Shown: piece by piece, positions 1 through 8,167 of the stretch
How the letters are laid out: each line of letters begins with the position of its first letter
How positions within the stretch are numbered: the stretch's first letter is position 1
Source: Bradyrhizobium barranii subsp. apii
GTDB lineage: Bacteria; Pseudomonadota; Alphaproteobacteria; Rhizobiales; Xanthobacteraceae
Direction of reading: 5' to 3'
Assembly: GCF_011516635.5 (NCBI RefSeq)
Contig: NZ_CP096255.1
Coordinates: 1,054,001-1,118,000 of the forward strand
DNA: 64,000 bases
Notes under the pieces: generated by a model
What the model was told of the DNA's origin: nothing
Database searches by the model: none
The model's input: only the letters and a program-made list of their open reading frames with translations
Made by a program: the position numbers and the translations under genes

Positions 1-2
1 TT

Positions 3-965
3 GTTGCCCGCATCGCTTCGCGCATTTCGGCAGCGCATGCCGATAGGGTGGTGTACCTCGACGCAACCAACCCAAATCAGCCATACGGTTATAACCCTCT
101 TCGTCACGTCAGCGGAGATCGTATTGCTCTCGCGGCTTCCGGCATGATGGATGTCTTTAAGAAGATGTGGCCGGACGCATGGGGCGTGCGTATGGAGCAC
201 ATCTTACGGAATGTTCTGATGGCTCTCTTGGAGCAGCCTGACGCTACGCTCCATGACGTGCTGCGCATATTCTCCGACAATGAGTTTCGTAAAAGAACCG
301 CCAAATCCCTCCGGAATGAGACCGTTCGGACGTTTCTACTCAATGAGTTCGAGCGATTCTCATTTGGCTACCGCGCGGACGGCACCGCGCCGATCCAGAA
401 CAAGGTCGGAGCGTTTCTGGCTGACCCGCGGCTCGATCGGATACTAACGGCCCCCGAAGAAGATTTGCACATCCGCCGGATCATGGACGAAGGCAAGGTT
501 CTCTTGGTCAATCTGGCGAAGGGGCACCTTGGGGAAGATAGCTCGTCGCTCCTTGGCGGATTGCTTGTCACAACGATTGGCCTGGCCGCCTTTAGCCGGG
601 CCGACACTCCACAAGACAAACGCCGAGACTTCTTCGTCTACGTCGATGAATTTCAGAGCTTTACCACAGTCGCGCTGGCGAACATGTTTTCCGAGCTTCG
701 CAAATACCGCGTCGGCTTCACAGTGGCGCATCAGTATCTAAACCAGCTTGCCCCTGAGGTACGCCATGCAGTTCTCGGCAACGTCGGCTCTATCATCTCA
801 TTCCGTGTCGGCGTCGAAGATGCTCCATATCTCGTTCGAGAATTCCAGAGCCGGTTTTCGGAAATCGACCTCTTGAGGCTGCCAAACTACCGCATCTATC
901 TCAAGCTTATGATCGATGGAACGCCATCGATACCTTTCAGCGCCGCTACGCTTGAGCCAATATAG
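3..965 (+). CDS. Conjugative coupling-protein-like ATPase, C-terminal part (5' end outside window)
   Basis: The reading frame is open from the first bases of the window with no stop, so the start lies upstream and only about 320 residues of the C-terminal part are present. A Walker-B-like strand FFVYVDEFQSF sits in the middle of the visible part, followed by ELRKYRVGFTVAHQYLNQL and GNVGSIISFRVG. This pattern is typical of VirD4/TraG/TrwB-like coupling ATPases and related TraM-recognition-domain proteins, which hand DNA to a type IV secretion channel at the inner membrane. The Walker A motif and any membrane anchor would be upstream. Together with the small accessory genes at the other end of the window it suggests a conjugative or formerly conjugative element. 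Family level is fairly sure; the exact orthologue is not. Confidence 0.75.
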   Translation, partial: VARIASRISAAHADRVVYLDATNPNQPYGYNPLRHVSGDRIALAASGMMDVFKKMWPDAWGVRMEHILRNVLMALLEQPDATLHDVLRIFSDNEFRKRTAKSLRNETVRTFLLNEFERFSFGYRADGTAPIQNKVGAFLADPRLDRILTAPEEDLHIRRIMDEGKVLLVNLAKGHLGEDSSSLLGGLLVTTIGLAAFSRADTPQDKRRDFFVYVDEFQSFTTVALANMFSELRKYRVGFTVAHQYLNQLAPEVRHAVLGNVGSIISFRVGVEDAPYLVREFQSRFSEIDLLRLPNYRIYLKLMIDGTPSIPFSAATLEPI

Positions 966-1172
966 AGACATTTGCCAAACTGGCATAATCCCGCGCCTAC
1001 CCTCGCTTTTCTCCTGAAGTACGATCGCGCTCGGACATTGTTCTTTCCGGCGCCAATTCGGATGTCGGTAGCGAGACGGAGGATCGATCTGTTGCTGTTT
1101 TGAGGACGGTGCAGCTCCGCCTTGCTATCCGGCACCCGAATGGTTCGGGCTGACGGTAGTGAGGAGAAGAAC

Positions 1173-1415
1173 ATGTCCGCCATTGCTCTTTCGCGCAAGG
1201 CCGTAAAGCTCATGAAGCTCTGCGATCTCGAAGGCTTCCAAAGTCTCGACGATCTTCTGCAAACAGCTGCAGCTGACAGCGTGTGCCCAGCGATCTGCAT
1301 GACAGAAGGATGCGACTACACAGCGGCGATGGAGCCCGACCAAGATCAGGGTTTTTGCGAGGCCTGCGGCGGCAACACCATCGCATCGGTTCTCGTTCTC
1401 GTCGGCCTGATTTAA
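1173..1415 (+). CDS. Small Cys-rich hypothetical protein (80 aa)
   Basis: The ATG at 1173 follows a good ribosome-binding site (GAGGAG at 1161-1166). An in-frame start further upstream at 1122 is possible but lacks this support. The C-terminal half has four cysteines arranged as CxxxC-like pairs (ICMTEGCDYT and GFCEACGGN), suggesting a small zinc-binding knuckle. It lies 14 bases ahead of a DUF3768 gene on the same strand, so the two are probably co-transcribed. Similar small proteins are common in conjugative regions of Rhizobiales. Function unknown. Confidence 0.65.
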   Translation: MSAIALSRKAVKLMKLCDLEGFQSLDDLLQTAAADSVCPAICMTEGCDYTAAMEPDQDQGFCEACGGNTIASVLVLVGLI

Positions 1416-1429
1416 GTCGGAGGGCGACG

Positions 1430-1774
1430 ATGAGTGATATCGCCAACGCTCCTATGCGGCGTCGCATTCGAGTGCTCAACGACTTCTTTCGTGCGACCTT
1501 CATGGGCGGCAAAATTGTGATCACTGCGGGGGTTTCAGGTCTGCCGCTCGACGTGAAAGCTCGCGCGCTCATCGAGGTTCAGCGGTTCACAGACTTCAAC
1601 GCAGGCAATGATCCGCACGACGAGCATGACTTCGGCAGCTTCGATCTGGCGGGAGAGACGTTCTTTTGGAAAATCGACTACTACGACGCGCTTTGTCAGT
1701 TTGGGTCGGAAGACCCAGCCGACCCGGAGAAGACCACGCGTGTTCTCACACTCATGCTTGCCCAGGAGTGTTGA
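1430..1774 (+). CDS. DUF3768 family protein (114 aa)
   Basis: The start ATG at 1430 has a strong ribosome-binding site (CGGAGGG just upstream). The segment NDPHDEHDFGSFDLAGE, then FFWKIDYYD and FGSEDPADPEKTTRVLTLML, is characteristic of DUF3768 proteins, small proteins of unknown function that often sit on plasmids and integrative elements of alphaproteobacteria. Length is normal for the family. A clear intrinsic terminator follows directly, which makes this the last gene of its transcription unit with the 80-aa gene upstream. Confidence 0.85.
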   Translation: MSDIANAPMRRRIRVLNDFFRATFMGGKIVITAGVSGLPLDVKARALIEVQRFTDFNAGNDPHDEHDFGSFDLAGETFFWKIDYYDALCQFGSEDPADPEKTTRVLTLMLAQEC

Positions 1775-1795
1775 GCAAAAGGATTTTCTTTGTTG

Positions 1796-1819
1796 CCCCG
1801 CAATTTGCGGGGCTTTTTT
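1796..1819 (+). terminator. Rho-independent terminator after the DUF3768 gene
   Basis: CCCCGC (1796-1801), a 5-base loop, GCGGGG (1807-1812), then C and six T residues. It lies 22 bases past the DUF3768 stop and is well formed for plus-strand transcription. Confidence 0.85.
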
Positions 1820-1961
1820 GCTCTAGAGGGCCGCCGCAGCTAACTTGGCCTTCCTGTCTTGCTTAGCGCCTTTTATGAGCGCATCGACGCGCGGGATCAT
1901 CTCAGCTCGGTCCCTGATTTCGGGCGGCGCGCCCATAGCCCCGTCCGTATGCGAATGCCCC

Positions 1962-2264
1962 TCAATTTACGCCGACCGCCATTCCACGAAGAAACAGGGC
2001 GGCGAGGATCGCAGCGATGAGTCCCGCAAATACCGTGCGACACGCGCCATTCTCGTCGCAGATCGTGCTGGCGCGATGGCGACTAACGATCGTAACGATC
2101 GACTCGATGCCGATTACCGTCAAGATCATCTTCGGCCCAAAGCCGAGGCGGAGAACATCGGGGGGGCCGAACGTTCCCAATGGCAGCCCAAGGTCGAAAA
2201 ACCCGAAGAAGGTCAGAATGATGAACTTGAACAGCGGGACCACGGACATGACACGGTTCAGCAT
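1962..2264 (-). CDS. Small hydrophobic hypothetical protein (100 aa)
   Basis: The predicted product has at least two hydrophobic stretches, one near the N-terminus (VVPLFKFIILTFFGFF) and one near the C-terminus (VFAGLIAAILAALFLRG), so it would be an inner-membrane protein. No family is recognised and there is no convincing ribosome-binding site at either in-frame ATG (2264, 2249). It ends next to an IS5-family remnant, so its upstream promoter region may have been replaced. It could be a chance open frame in GC-rich DNA. Confidence 0.4.
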   Translation of the reverse strand: MLNRVMSVVPLFKFIILTFFGFFDLGLPLGTFGPPDVLRLGFGPKMILTVIGIESIVTIVSRHRASTICDENGACRTVFAGLIAAILAALFLRGMAVGVN

Positions 2265-2300
2265 CCGGGCGCTTGGAGTGTCCTACCGAAGGCTTCCTTA

Positions 2301-2804
2301 GTGTCCGACCGAAAAATAAGTTGAGTGATATCAGCGAGTTCTGATTCCATTGGTGTTGCGAAGCATCAAAGGGATCGAGAATGTGGACTGATATCACCCG
2401 GGCACAGTTTGCCCGAGAGGAGCTGCGTTTGCCAAGCGACTTGACGGATGCGGAATGGGGCGTGCTGGAGAGGTTGCTTCCTGTGCGGGCCAAGCGCGGG
2501 CGGCGCCCGAAATGGAGCTATCGCGACATCGTCGAGGCAGTGCTCTATCTGCTGCGCGGCGGGTTGCCGTGGCGCATGCTGCCGCCCACTCTGTTTCCAC
2601 CAATGACCACGGTGCAGTACTATTTCTACCAATGGCGCGACAGCGGATTGTGGCAATCGATCAACCACGCACTCCTGATGCTCGCGCGCGAGGCGATCGG
2701 CCGGGAGGCTTCGCCGACGGCTGGCGTGATCGACAGCCAATCGGTCAAGACCACGGAAGGTGGCGGCCCTCGCGGCTACGACGCGGGAAAGAAGATCAAG
2801 GGTC
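2301..2804 (+). mobile_element. IS5-family element, 3'-truncated remnant
   Basis: The left end GTGTCCGACC and the sequence through 2804 match the complete copies at 50660-51591 and 55925-56858. The preceding TTA corresponds to the 3-bp target repeat seen at those copies. After GGGTC at 2804 the match stops and IS3-type sequence begins, so nearly half of this element, including its right end, is gone. Confidence 0.85.
2381..2804 (+). pseudogene. IS5-family transposase, C-terminally truncated
   Basis: Begins with the same MWTDITRAQFAREELRLPSD sequence as the 280-aa transposase at 50669-51511. It keeps the N-terminal DUF4096-like part and the first catalytic region (TAGVIDSQSVKTTE), with one substitution (EGGG for ESGG). 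Coding is lost after about residue 141, where the element is truncated, and the frame then runs into unrelated IS3 DNA. It cannot encode an active transposase. Confidence 0.85.
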
Positions 2805-2888
2805 AGAGCTGGCTCCGCAAATTTGAACAGGGCGATAAGTGGAATTTCTGCCTGACAACGGCGATAGTCGCCGTGAACAGGAGCCCCC

Positions 2889-3147
2889 ATGAGCAGACGA
2901 CCCCGCCGGAACCACTCACCGGCCTTCAAGGCGAAGGTTGCACTGGCCGCCGTCAAGGGCGATCGGACGATAGCCCAACTGGCCGAACATTTCGATGTTC
3001 ACCCCAATCAGATCACGGCCTGGAAATCGCAGCTTGAGGGCAGCGCTTCCGAGGTTTTCGGATCTGGAAGTGTGACGCCCGCCGCGCCGGCCGTCGACGT
3101 GAAGTCGCTGCACGCCAAGATCGGCGAACTGACGCTGGAGAACGATT
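2889..3147 (+). pseudogene. IS3-family orfA, interrupted near its 3' end
   Basis: Encodes a helix-turn-helix protein of IS3 orfA type: SPAFKAKVALAAVKGDRTIAQLAEHFDVHPNQITAWK followed by a leucine-zipper-like tail ending LTLEND. This protein normally binds the IS ends and is fused by frameshifting to orfB. Here it is cut by the IS110-family insertion exactly at the orfA/orfB overlap, so no fusion transposase can be made. Confidence 0.8.
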
Positions 3148-3238
3148 CCTGAGAAACGGCAGCACCGACTTTCGGCTCCAACGGCTGGAGAACAAAGCCG
3201 AATGCCTTGGCACGCCGATGCAAATTGTTGACTACTCG

Positions 3239-3246
3239 CGTTCGGT
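3239..3246. repeat. Target-site duplication CGTTCGGT (left), IS21 copy A
   Basis: The same 8 bases occur at 5839-5846, directly after the right end of the IS21 element. This marks a clean insertion into the IS110 transposase gene. Confidence 0.85.
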
Positions 3247-3419
3247 TGCATGTTTCGCGGGATCGTGAGCACGGATTTCAGGGGATCGTGAGCAGAGATT
3301 TCAGACGATCGTGAGCACGGATTTCGCGGGATCGTGAGCAGCTTTTCAGCAACTCAGCCCGCTTCGGCCGACAACTCAACCGGCTTAGGAACTGCCTCGT
3401 CAGTGAACGAGGAAGGCCG

Positions 3420-4961
3420 ATGCCCACCCAGAGATTGTCGATGCGCCGGATCAAAGAGGTTCTCCGCTTAAAACATGTTCAAGGCTTGCCGGAGCGAGCC
3501 ATCGCGCGCACCTTGGGCATCAGCAACGGCGCCGTGCACAGCTATCTACGCCGAGCCGGGGCTGCCGGGCTGAAGTGGCCGTTGCCGGCCGGAATGAGCG
3601 ACGAGGACCTGGAGCTGCTGCTTTTCCCGGCGCCGAGGCCTGCGTCGCAGAGCCCCCAGCGGGCCGTTCCCGACTGGGGCTATGTCGACAAGGAGCTGCG
3701 CCGACGCAACGTGACCCGTCGGCTGCTGTGGGACGAGTATCGCGCCACCCATCCCGATGGCTTCGGCTACACCTGGTTCTGCACGACGTACGAGGCCTGG
3801 AAGGGGCGAGCCCGGCCTTCGATGCGGCAGACGCATCTGGGCGGCGAGAAGGTTTTCGTGGATTTCGCCGGCGACACCATCGACGTCATCGATCCCTCAA
3901 ACGGGGAAGTGCAGTCGATGAAGCTGTTCGTCGCGGCGATGGGCGCCTCCAACTATACCTATGCCGAGGCCTGTCCAAGCGAGGGGCTCGCCGACTGGAT
4001 CCGGGTCCACATCAATCTTTTCGCCTTCCTCGGCGGCGTGCCGACATTCGTAGTCTGCGACAATCTCAAGGCCGCCGTCACCAATCCCGACCGCCACGAT
4101 CCCGGCCTCAACCGAACCTATGCCGAGATGGCGAGCCATTACGGCACGGCCATTCTCGCAGCCCGGCCGCGGCGCCCAAAAGATAAGGCAAAGGTCGAAG
4201 TTGCGGTGCAAGTCGCCCAGCGATGGATTCTGGCGCGGCTGCGCAACCAACGCTTCTTTTCGTTGGCGGAGCTGAACGCAGCCATCAAAACACTCGTCGT
4301 CGAACTCAATGCAAGGCAGATGCGCGACTTTGGCGCCAGTCGCGCCGAACTGTTCGCCGAGCTCGACAAGCCCAAGCTTACAAAGCTGCCGGACCAGGCT
4401 TACGCTTTCGCACGCTGGAAGCGATGCCGGATCGGCCCCGACTATCATATCGAGATCGATGGACACTGGTATTCCGCGCCGTATCGGCTCATCCGTGAGC
4501 TTGTCGACGCACGCATCGATGACAGAACGGTCGAGATCTTCCACAACGGCCGCAGGATCGCCAGCCACGCCCGCGCGCCCAACCGGCGGGGCCACACCAC
4601 CATCGCCGACCATATGCCCAGCGCCCATCGGCGCTACGGTCAATGGACGCCCGCCGGAGTGATCGTCGCCGGCGAGCGGATCGGTCCGTCGACCGCCGCC
4701 TTCTTCCAGGCCGTGATCGCGGCCCGGCCGCATCCCGAGCAAGGCTTTCGCACCTGCCTCGGCATTCTGTCACTGGTCAAAAGCTACAGCGCGGAGCGCG
4801 TCGAAGCGGCCTGCCGGCGCGGCATTCTGATCAAGGCGCGATCCGTCGCCTCGATCCGCTCCATCCTCCAGAACGGTCTGGATCGTACCTTTCTCGACGA
4901 GCCCTCCGAACACCAACCCCTGCGCCACGGCAACATCCGCGGCCGCGATTATTTTCACTGA
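3420..4961 (+). CDS. istA: IS21-family transposase IstA (513 aa)
   Basis: N-terminal helix-turn-helix (MRRIKEVLRLKHVQGLPERAIARTLGIS), a DDE integrase core (FVDFAGDTIDVID, VCDNLKAAV, KDKAKVEVAVQ with the catalytic Asp, Asp and Glu), and the Mu-transposase-like C-terminal domain with YSAPYRLI. IstA binds the terminal repeats and performs cut-and-paste with IstB. The start ATG follows GAGGAAGGCCG. The istB gene begins 17 bases after the stop. A long antisense frame over this gene is a codon-bias shadow. Confidence 0.93.
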   Translation: MPTQRLSMRRIKEVLRLKHVQGLPERAIARTLGISNGAVHSYLRRAGAAGLKWPLPAGMSDEDLELLLFPAPRPASQSPQRAVPDWGYVDKELRRRNVTRRLLWDEYRATHPDGFGYTWFCTTYEAWKGRARPSMRQTHLGGEKVFVDFAGDTIDVIDPSNGEVQSMKLFVAAMGASNYTYAEACPSEGLADWIRVHINLFAFLGGVPTFVVCDNLKAAVTNPDRHDPGLNRTYAEMASHYGTAILAARPRRPKDKAKVEVAVQVAQRWILARLRNQRFFSLAELNAAIKTLVVELNARQMRDFGASRAELFAELDKPKLTKLPDQAYAFARWKRCRIGPDYHIEIDGHWYSAPYRLIRELVDARIDDRTVEIFHNGRRIASHARAPNRRGHTTIADHMPSAHRRYGQWTPAGVIVAGERIGPSTAAFFQAVIAARPHPEQGFRTCLGILSLVKSYSAERVEAACRRGILIKARSVASIRSILQNGLDRTFLDEPSEHQPLRHGNIRGRDYFH

Positions 4962-4977
4962 AGCCAAGGAGACCTGT

Positions 4978-5739
4978 ATGCTCAACCATCCCACCCACGA
5001 ACGCCTGATCGAGCTCGGCTTGAGCGGCATGGCCAAGGCCTTCGAGGAGCAGCGACGATCGCCTGATCTCGAAGCCTTGCCGTTCGAAGATCGCATCGGC
5101 CTGCTGGTCGACCGGGAAGCGGCGGAACGCGACACCAGGCGGCTCACCACGCGCCTCAAGCTGGCCTCGCTCCGCCAGAATGCCTGCGTGGAGGACGTCG
5201 ATTTGCGCACGCCGCGGGGTATCGACCGGGCCGTCTTCGCCAAGCTCGCCAGCGGCGACTGGATCGATCGCCACGAGAATTTGCTCATAACCGGGGCGAC
5301 CGGATTGGGCAAAAGTTGGTTAGCCTGTGCCCTCGGCCACAAGGCCTGCCGAGATAATCGCTCGGTCCTCTATCACCGCGTCCCAAGATTGTTCGAAGCG
5401 TTGGGGCTCGCGCGGGGCGATGGACGTTATGCCCGCTTGCTCAAAACCCTTGGCCGCGCCCAGGTTCTGATTTTGGATGATTGGGGATTGTCGGTGCTCA
5501 CCGCTGCCGAGCGGCGCGATCTACTGGAAATCCTTGACGATCGCCATGGCCGCTCCTCCACCATCGTAACCAGCCAACTCCCTGTGGACACATGGCACGA
5601 AGTTATCGGAGATCCCACGCTAGGCGACGCGATTCTGGATCGCCTCGTCCACAACGCTCACCGCCTCCAGCTTGCTGGCGAAAGCATGCGAAAACGCAAC
5701 GCCAAAACCATCACCCTTGACGAGCAGCCAGAACGCTGA
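4978..5739 (+). CDS. istB: IS21-family helper ATPase IstB (253 aa)
   Basis: An AAA+ ATPase of the DnaA/DnaC type with Walker A GATGLGKSW (residues ~103-111), Walker B VLILDDWG and a sensor region STIVTSQLPV. IstB oligomerises on target DNA and activates the IstA transposase. This copy ends normally (...TITLDEQPER), unlike the frameshifted copy at 37997. It is preceded by AAGGAGACCTGT, a good ribosome-binding site, and forms a two-gene operon with istA. Confidence 0.93.
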   Translation: MLNHPTHERLIELGLSGMAKAFEEQRRSPDLEALPFEDRIGLLVDREAAERDTRRLTTRLKLASLRQNACVEDVDLRTPRGIDRAVFAKLASGDWIDRHENLLITGATGLGKSWLACALGHKACRDNRSVLYHRVPRLFEALGLARGDGRYARLLKTLGRAQVLILDDWGLSVLTAAERRDLLEILDDRHGRSSTIVTSQLPVDTWHEVIGDPTLGDAILDRLVHNAHRLQLAGESMRKRNAKTITLDEQPER

Positions 5740-7347
5740 CCCTATCACCGCCTCGGCCGGAGCGAGGCTGCTCACGATCGTCTGAATTCGGCGCTCATGA
5801 TCGCGCGAAATCGCTGCTCACGATCACTGAAATATGCACGTTCGGTAACGCGTCTCGTAGGACGAGGCCCCCGGATCGACATAGTCCATTCCGTATCGCA
5901 CAGCATTGTAGAACAGAACTGCGATCTTGCGGGCCGTGCCGGTCACGGCCTTGGCCTTGCCGATGCGCGCTGAGAGCCGTCTATAAAAGGCGCCGAGCGC
6001 GGTGTCCGTACGACCCACGGTCACGGCAGCAAGGCGCAGAAGTGCCGCCGCCCGGCCGCCGGATCGGCGCGTTCGGGACGAGAGCATTTTGCCGCCGGAG
6101 ACCTTGTTACTCGGCGCCAGTCCCAGCCAGGAGGTAAAATGCTTTGCACTTGGCCACGAGGAGAGGTCGTCGCCGCATTCAGCGATCAGCTTCAGCGAGA
6201 GGTAAGGACCGAGGCCGTCGATCGTGGTGATGTCCTTTCCGAGCAACGCGAACAGCGCCTCGCGGACGTCGAAAGCTGGAGCGTTCGCCTGATCGGTTCG
6301 GTTCCGACGCCGCGAGGCCCGCGGCGCTGATCCATGGCCATGACCGCGATGGATGCTCAGTTCCTTCAACACGGCTTCGATCCGGGCGTCGCAGGCAAAT
6401 GCCTTCTCGTGGTAGGCGTCGTAAAGCGCAAGTGCTTGCTCGAGCGCAAACAGATGCTCGGCGCGATAGCTTCCGGTGAGCGCCTTCGCGATCGTCTCGG
6501 CGCTGGAGTGGCAACTGTAATGGCGCAAGCACGCCAGCGCCTCCGGATCGCGCTCGCCTGCAAGGATCGCGCGTATGATACGCAGGCCGGTCGCGCCGGT
6601 GATGTCGGCGACAACGTGGTGCAGCTGAAGATTCATCTCCGTCAAGGCCTTCTGCATATGCTGGATGTGTGAGGCCGCGTACTCCAGCAGACGCTCGCGC
6701 TGACGCACGTAGGCTCGCAGCTCGGCAATCTTCCCTTTGGGCCGAAAGCTGGCCCGCAGCAACCCGAATGAATGGAGCCGCTGCAGCCATTGCGCATCGC
6801 TGACATCGGTCTTGCGCCCCGGCACCTGCTTGGCATCGCGCGCGTTGACAAGAAACACGGTAAATCCCCGGGCATCGAGAAGCTCGAAAATCGGAATCCA
6901 GTAGACGCTGGTCGATTCCATGACGACGGTCTCGACGCCGCATTCAGTAAACCAGTCGACCAGCCGATGCAGATCGGCCGTGAAGGTACCGAAGCTGCGG
7001 ACTGGCTCCGGTGCGCGATCTGCCCTCACAGCAGCCATGTGCATAGTCGCTCCGACGTCGATGGCACCCGCGTTCGGGTGCACCATCGGCATCTTACCAC
7101 CGTTCCTCGACTTCGATCTTTTGGGGTTCATATCCAATCCTCCTGCTGACGCCGGCGGAAGGGCTGGGCTGCGCTATTGGTCAGATTCCTAAACGGGATC
7201 GCCGGATGGCGTCACCACTCTCAAGTGCGCAACAACCCATGGACCAGGTTTTTTAACGGGGTCACGTGCCACCAAAATCGTATCGGCCGCTCCCTTCCGG
7301 TCGGCAATCTAGCCCGTTTCTATCCCACAGGGGGAGCGCAGCGCCGC

Positions 7348-8143
7348 GCATAGTTTTTTAGAAGGCGCGCTCACCAAGGCGGGATTGCTGAGCGCAAAGC
7401 GATGATCGACCGCGAGCACGATTTGTCGATCACCAGGCAAGCGGAAGTCTTGCAGATCAGCCGTGGCAGCGTCTATTACCTGCCGCGCCCGGTGTCGGAT
7501 GCCGATCTCGCGATCATGCGGCGTCTCGATCGGCTGCATCTGGAGTATCCTTTCGCCGGTTCGCGGATGTTGAGAGGCCTGCTGGCTGCCGATGGGTGCA
7601 AGGTCGGCCGCCGGCATGTCAAAACGCTGATGCGGCGGATGGGGATAGAAGCGCTCTATCGCCGTCCCCGGACCACGAAGACGGAGCCCGGCCACAAGAT
7701 CTATCCGTACCTGCTGCGCGGCATGGAGATCACGCGTCCGAACCAGGTCTGGGCGATGGACATCACTTACATCCCGATGCGCGCGGCTTCGTGTACCTCG
7801 CTGTCGTGCTCGATTGGGCTACCCGACGAGTATTGTCGTGGCGGTTGTCGATCACGATGGAAGCGGCCTTCTGCGTCGAGACCCTGGAGGATGCCTTGGC
7901 GCGGCACGGCCGGCCTGACGTCTTCAATACCGACCAGGGTTCGCAGTTCACCGGTGCGGCCTTCACCGCCGTGCTCGCCGGCCACGGCATCGCCATCAGC
8001 ATGGACGGCAAAGGGGCTTGGCGGGACAACGTGTTCGTCGAGCGGCTGTGGCGCAGCGTCAAGTACGAGGAGGTGTATCTGCGGGCGTACGAGACCGTCA
8101 GCGAGGCGCGCGACTCGATTGGCCGATATCTCGACTTCTACAA
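7348..8143 (+). pseudogene. IS3-family orfB transposase, frameshifted and 3'-truncated
   Basis: The frame reads LEGALTKAGLLSAKRMIDRE, then VYYLPRPVSDADLAIMRRLD, YPFAGSRM and NQVWAMDITYIPM, an IS3 orfB with the first catalytic Asp. At about 7780 one base is missing (GATGCGCGCGG where GATGGCGCGCGG is expected), and the rest (RGFVYLAVVLDWATRRVLSW, NTDQGSQFT, WRDNVFVERLWRSVKYEEVY) continues in another frame. Translation is finally cut at GRYLDFYN, where the serine-recombinase element starts. It is doubly inactivated, on top of being separated from orfA. Confidence 0.85.
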
Positions 8144-8167
8144 CCGCGCATCAGAACACCCATCTGT

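Larger units (their letters stand above)
3247..5838 (+). mobile_element. IS21-family element, copy A (complete)
   Basis: A 2592-bp element beginning TGCATGTTTC and ending with the near inverse GAAATATGCA. Each end carries several repeats of the motif GATCGTGAGCA (left end: about 3261 to 3340 in direct orientation; right end: about 5772 to 5826 in inverse orientation), the multiple terminal repeats expected for IstA binding in IS21 elements. It is flanked by the 8-bp duplication CGTTCGGT. A nearly identical copy lies at 36266-38858 in the same orientation. Both genes here are intact, so this copy looks competent. Confidence 0.9.
3150..7131 (-). pseudogene. IS110-family transposase, interrupted by an IS21 element
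   Basis: The start ATG at 7131 has AGGAGG at ideal spacing; a TTG at 7137 is less likely. The N-terminal DEDD domain (AIDVGATMHMAAV, then TVVMESTSVYW and GRKTDVSDAQWLQ) and the C-terminal transposase-20 domain (ITTIDGLGPYLSLKLIAE, FTSWLGLAPSNKVSGGK) are intact. At residue ~433 the frame runs into the IS21 end and stops after TCIFQ. On the far side of the IS21 element, from 3246 downward, the same frame continues as RVVNNLHRRAKAFGFVLQPL. Joining across the target duplication restores a normal IS110 C-terminus. Confidence 0.85.
3148..7347 (-). mobile_element. IS110-family element inserted in the IS3 element, itself split by IS21
   Basis: The inserted DNA between the two halves of the IS3 element carries one IS110-type transposase on the minus strand. 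The outer edges are defined by where the IS3 sequence stops (about 3147) and resumes (about 7348); a few bases are ambiguous because of a T run. IS110 elements lack long terminal inverted repeats, as here. An IS21 element with an 8-bp target duplication sits inside its transposase gene. Confidence 0.75.
2805..8143 (+). mobile_element. IS3-family element, split by IS110/IS21 and cut at its 3' end
   Basis: orfA lies at 2889-3147 and the orfB reading resumes at 7348. Joining GAGAACGATT (left) to TTTTAGAAGG (right) restores the usual IS3 orfA/orfB junction ENDFLEGALTKAGLLSAK. The inserted 4.2 kb is an IS110-family element carrying an IS21 element. The 3' part of orfB stops at the Tyr-Asn codons at 8139-8144, where the serine-recombinase element begins. 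The left boundary is approximate because it abuts a truncated IS5 remnant. Confidence 0.8.

Noticed and set aside
3897..4742. 281-codon antisense frame over istA copy A (repeated at 36916-37761)
   Set aside because: Exactly opposite the well-conserved IstA DDE gene; explained by GC-rich third positions. No start signal and no family resemblance.
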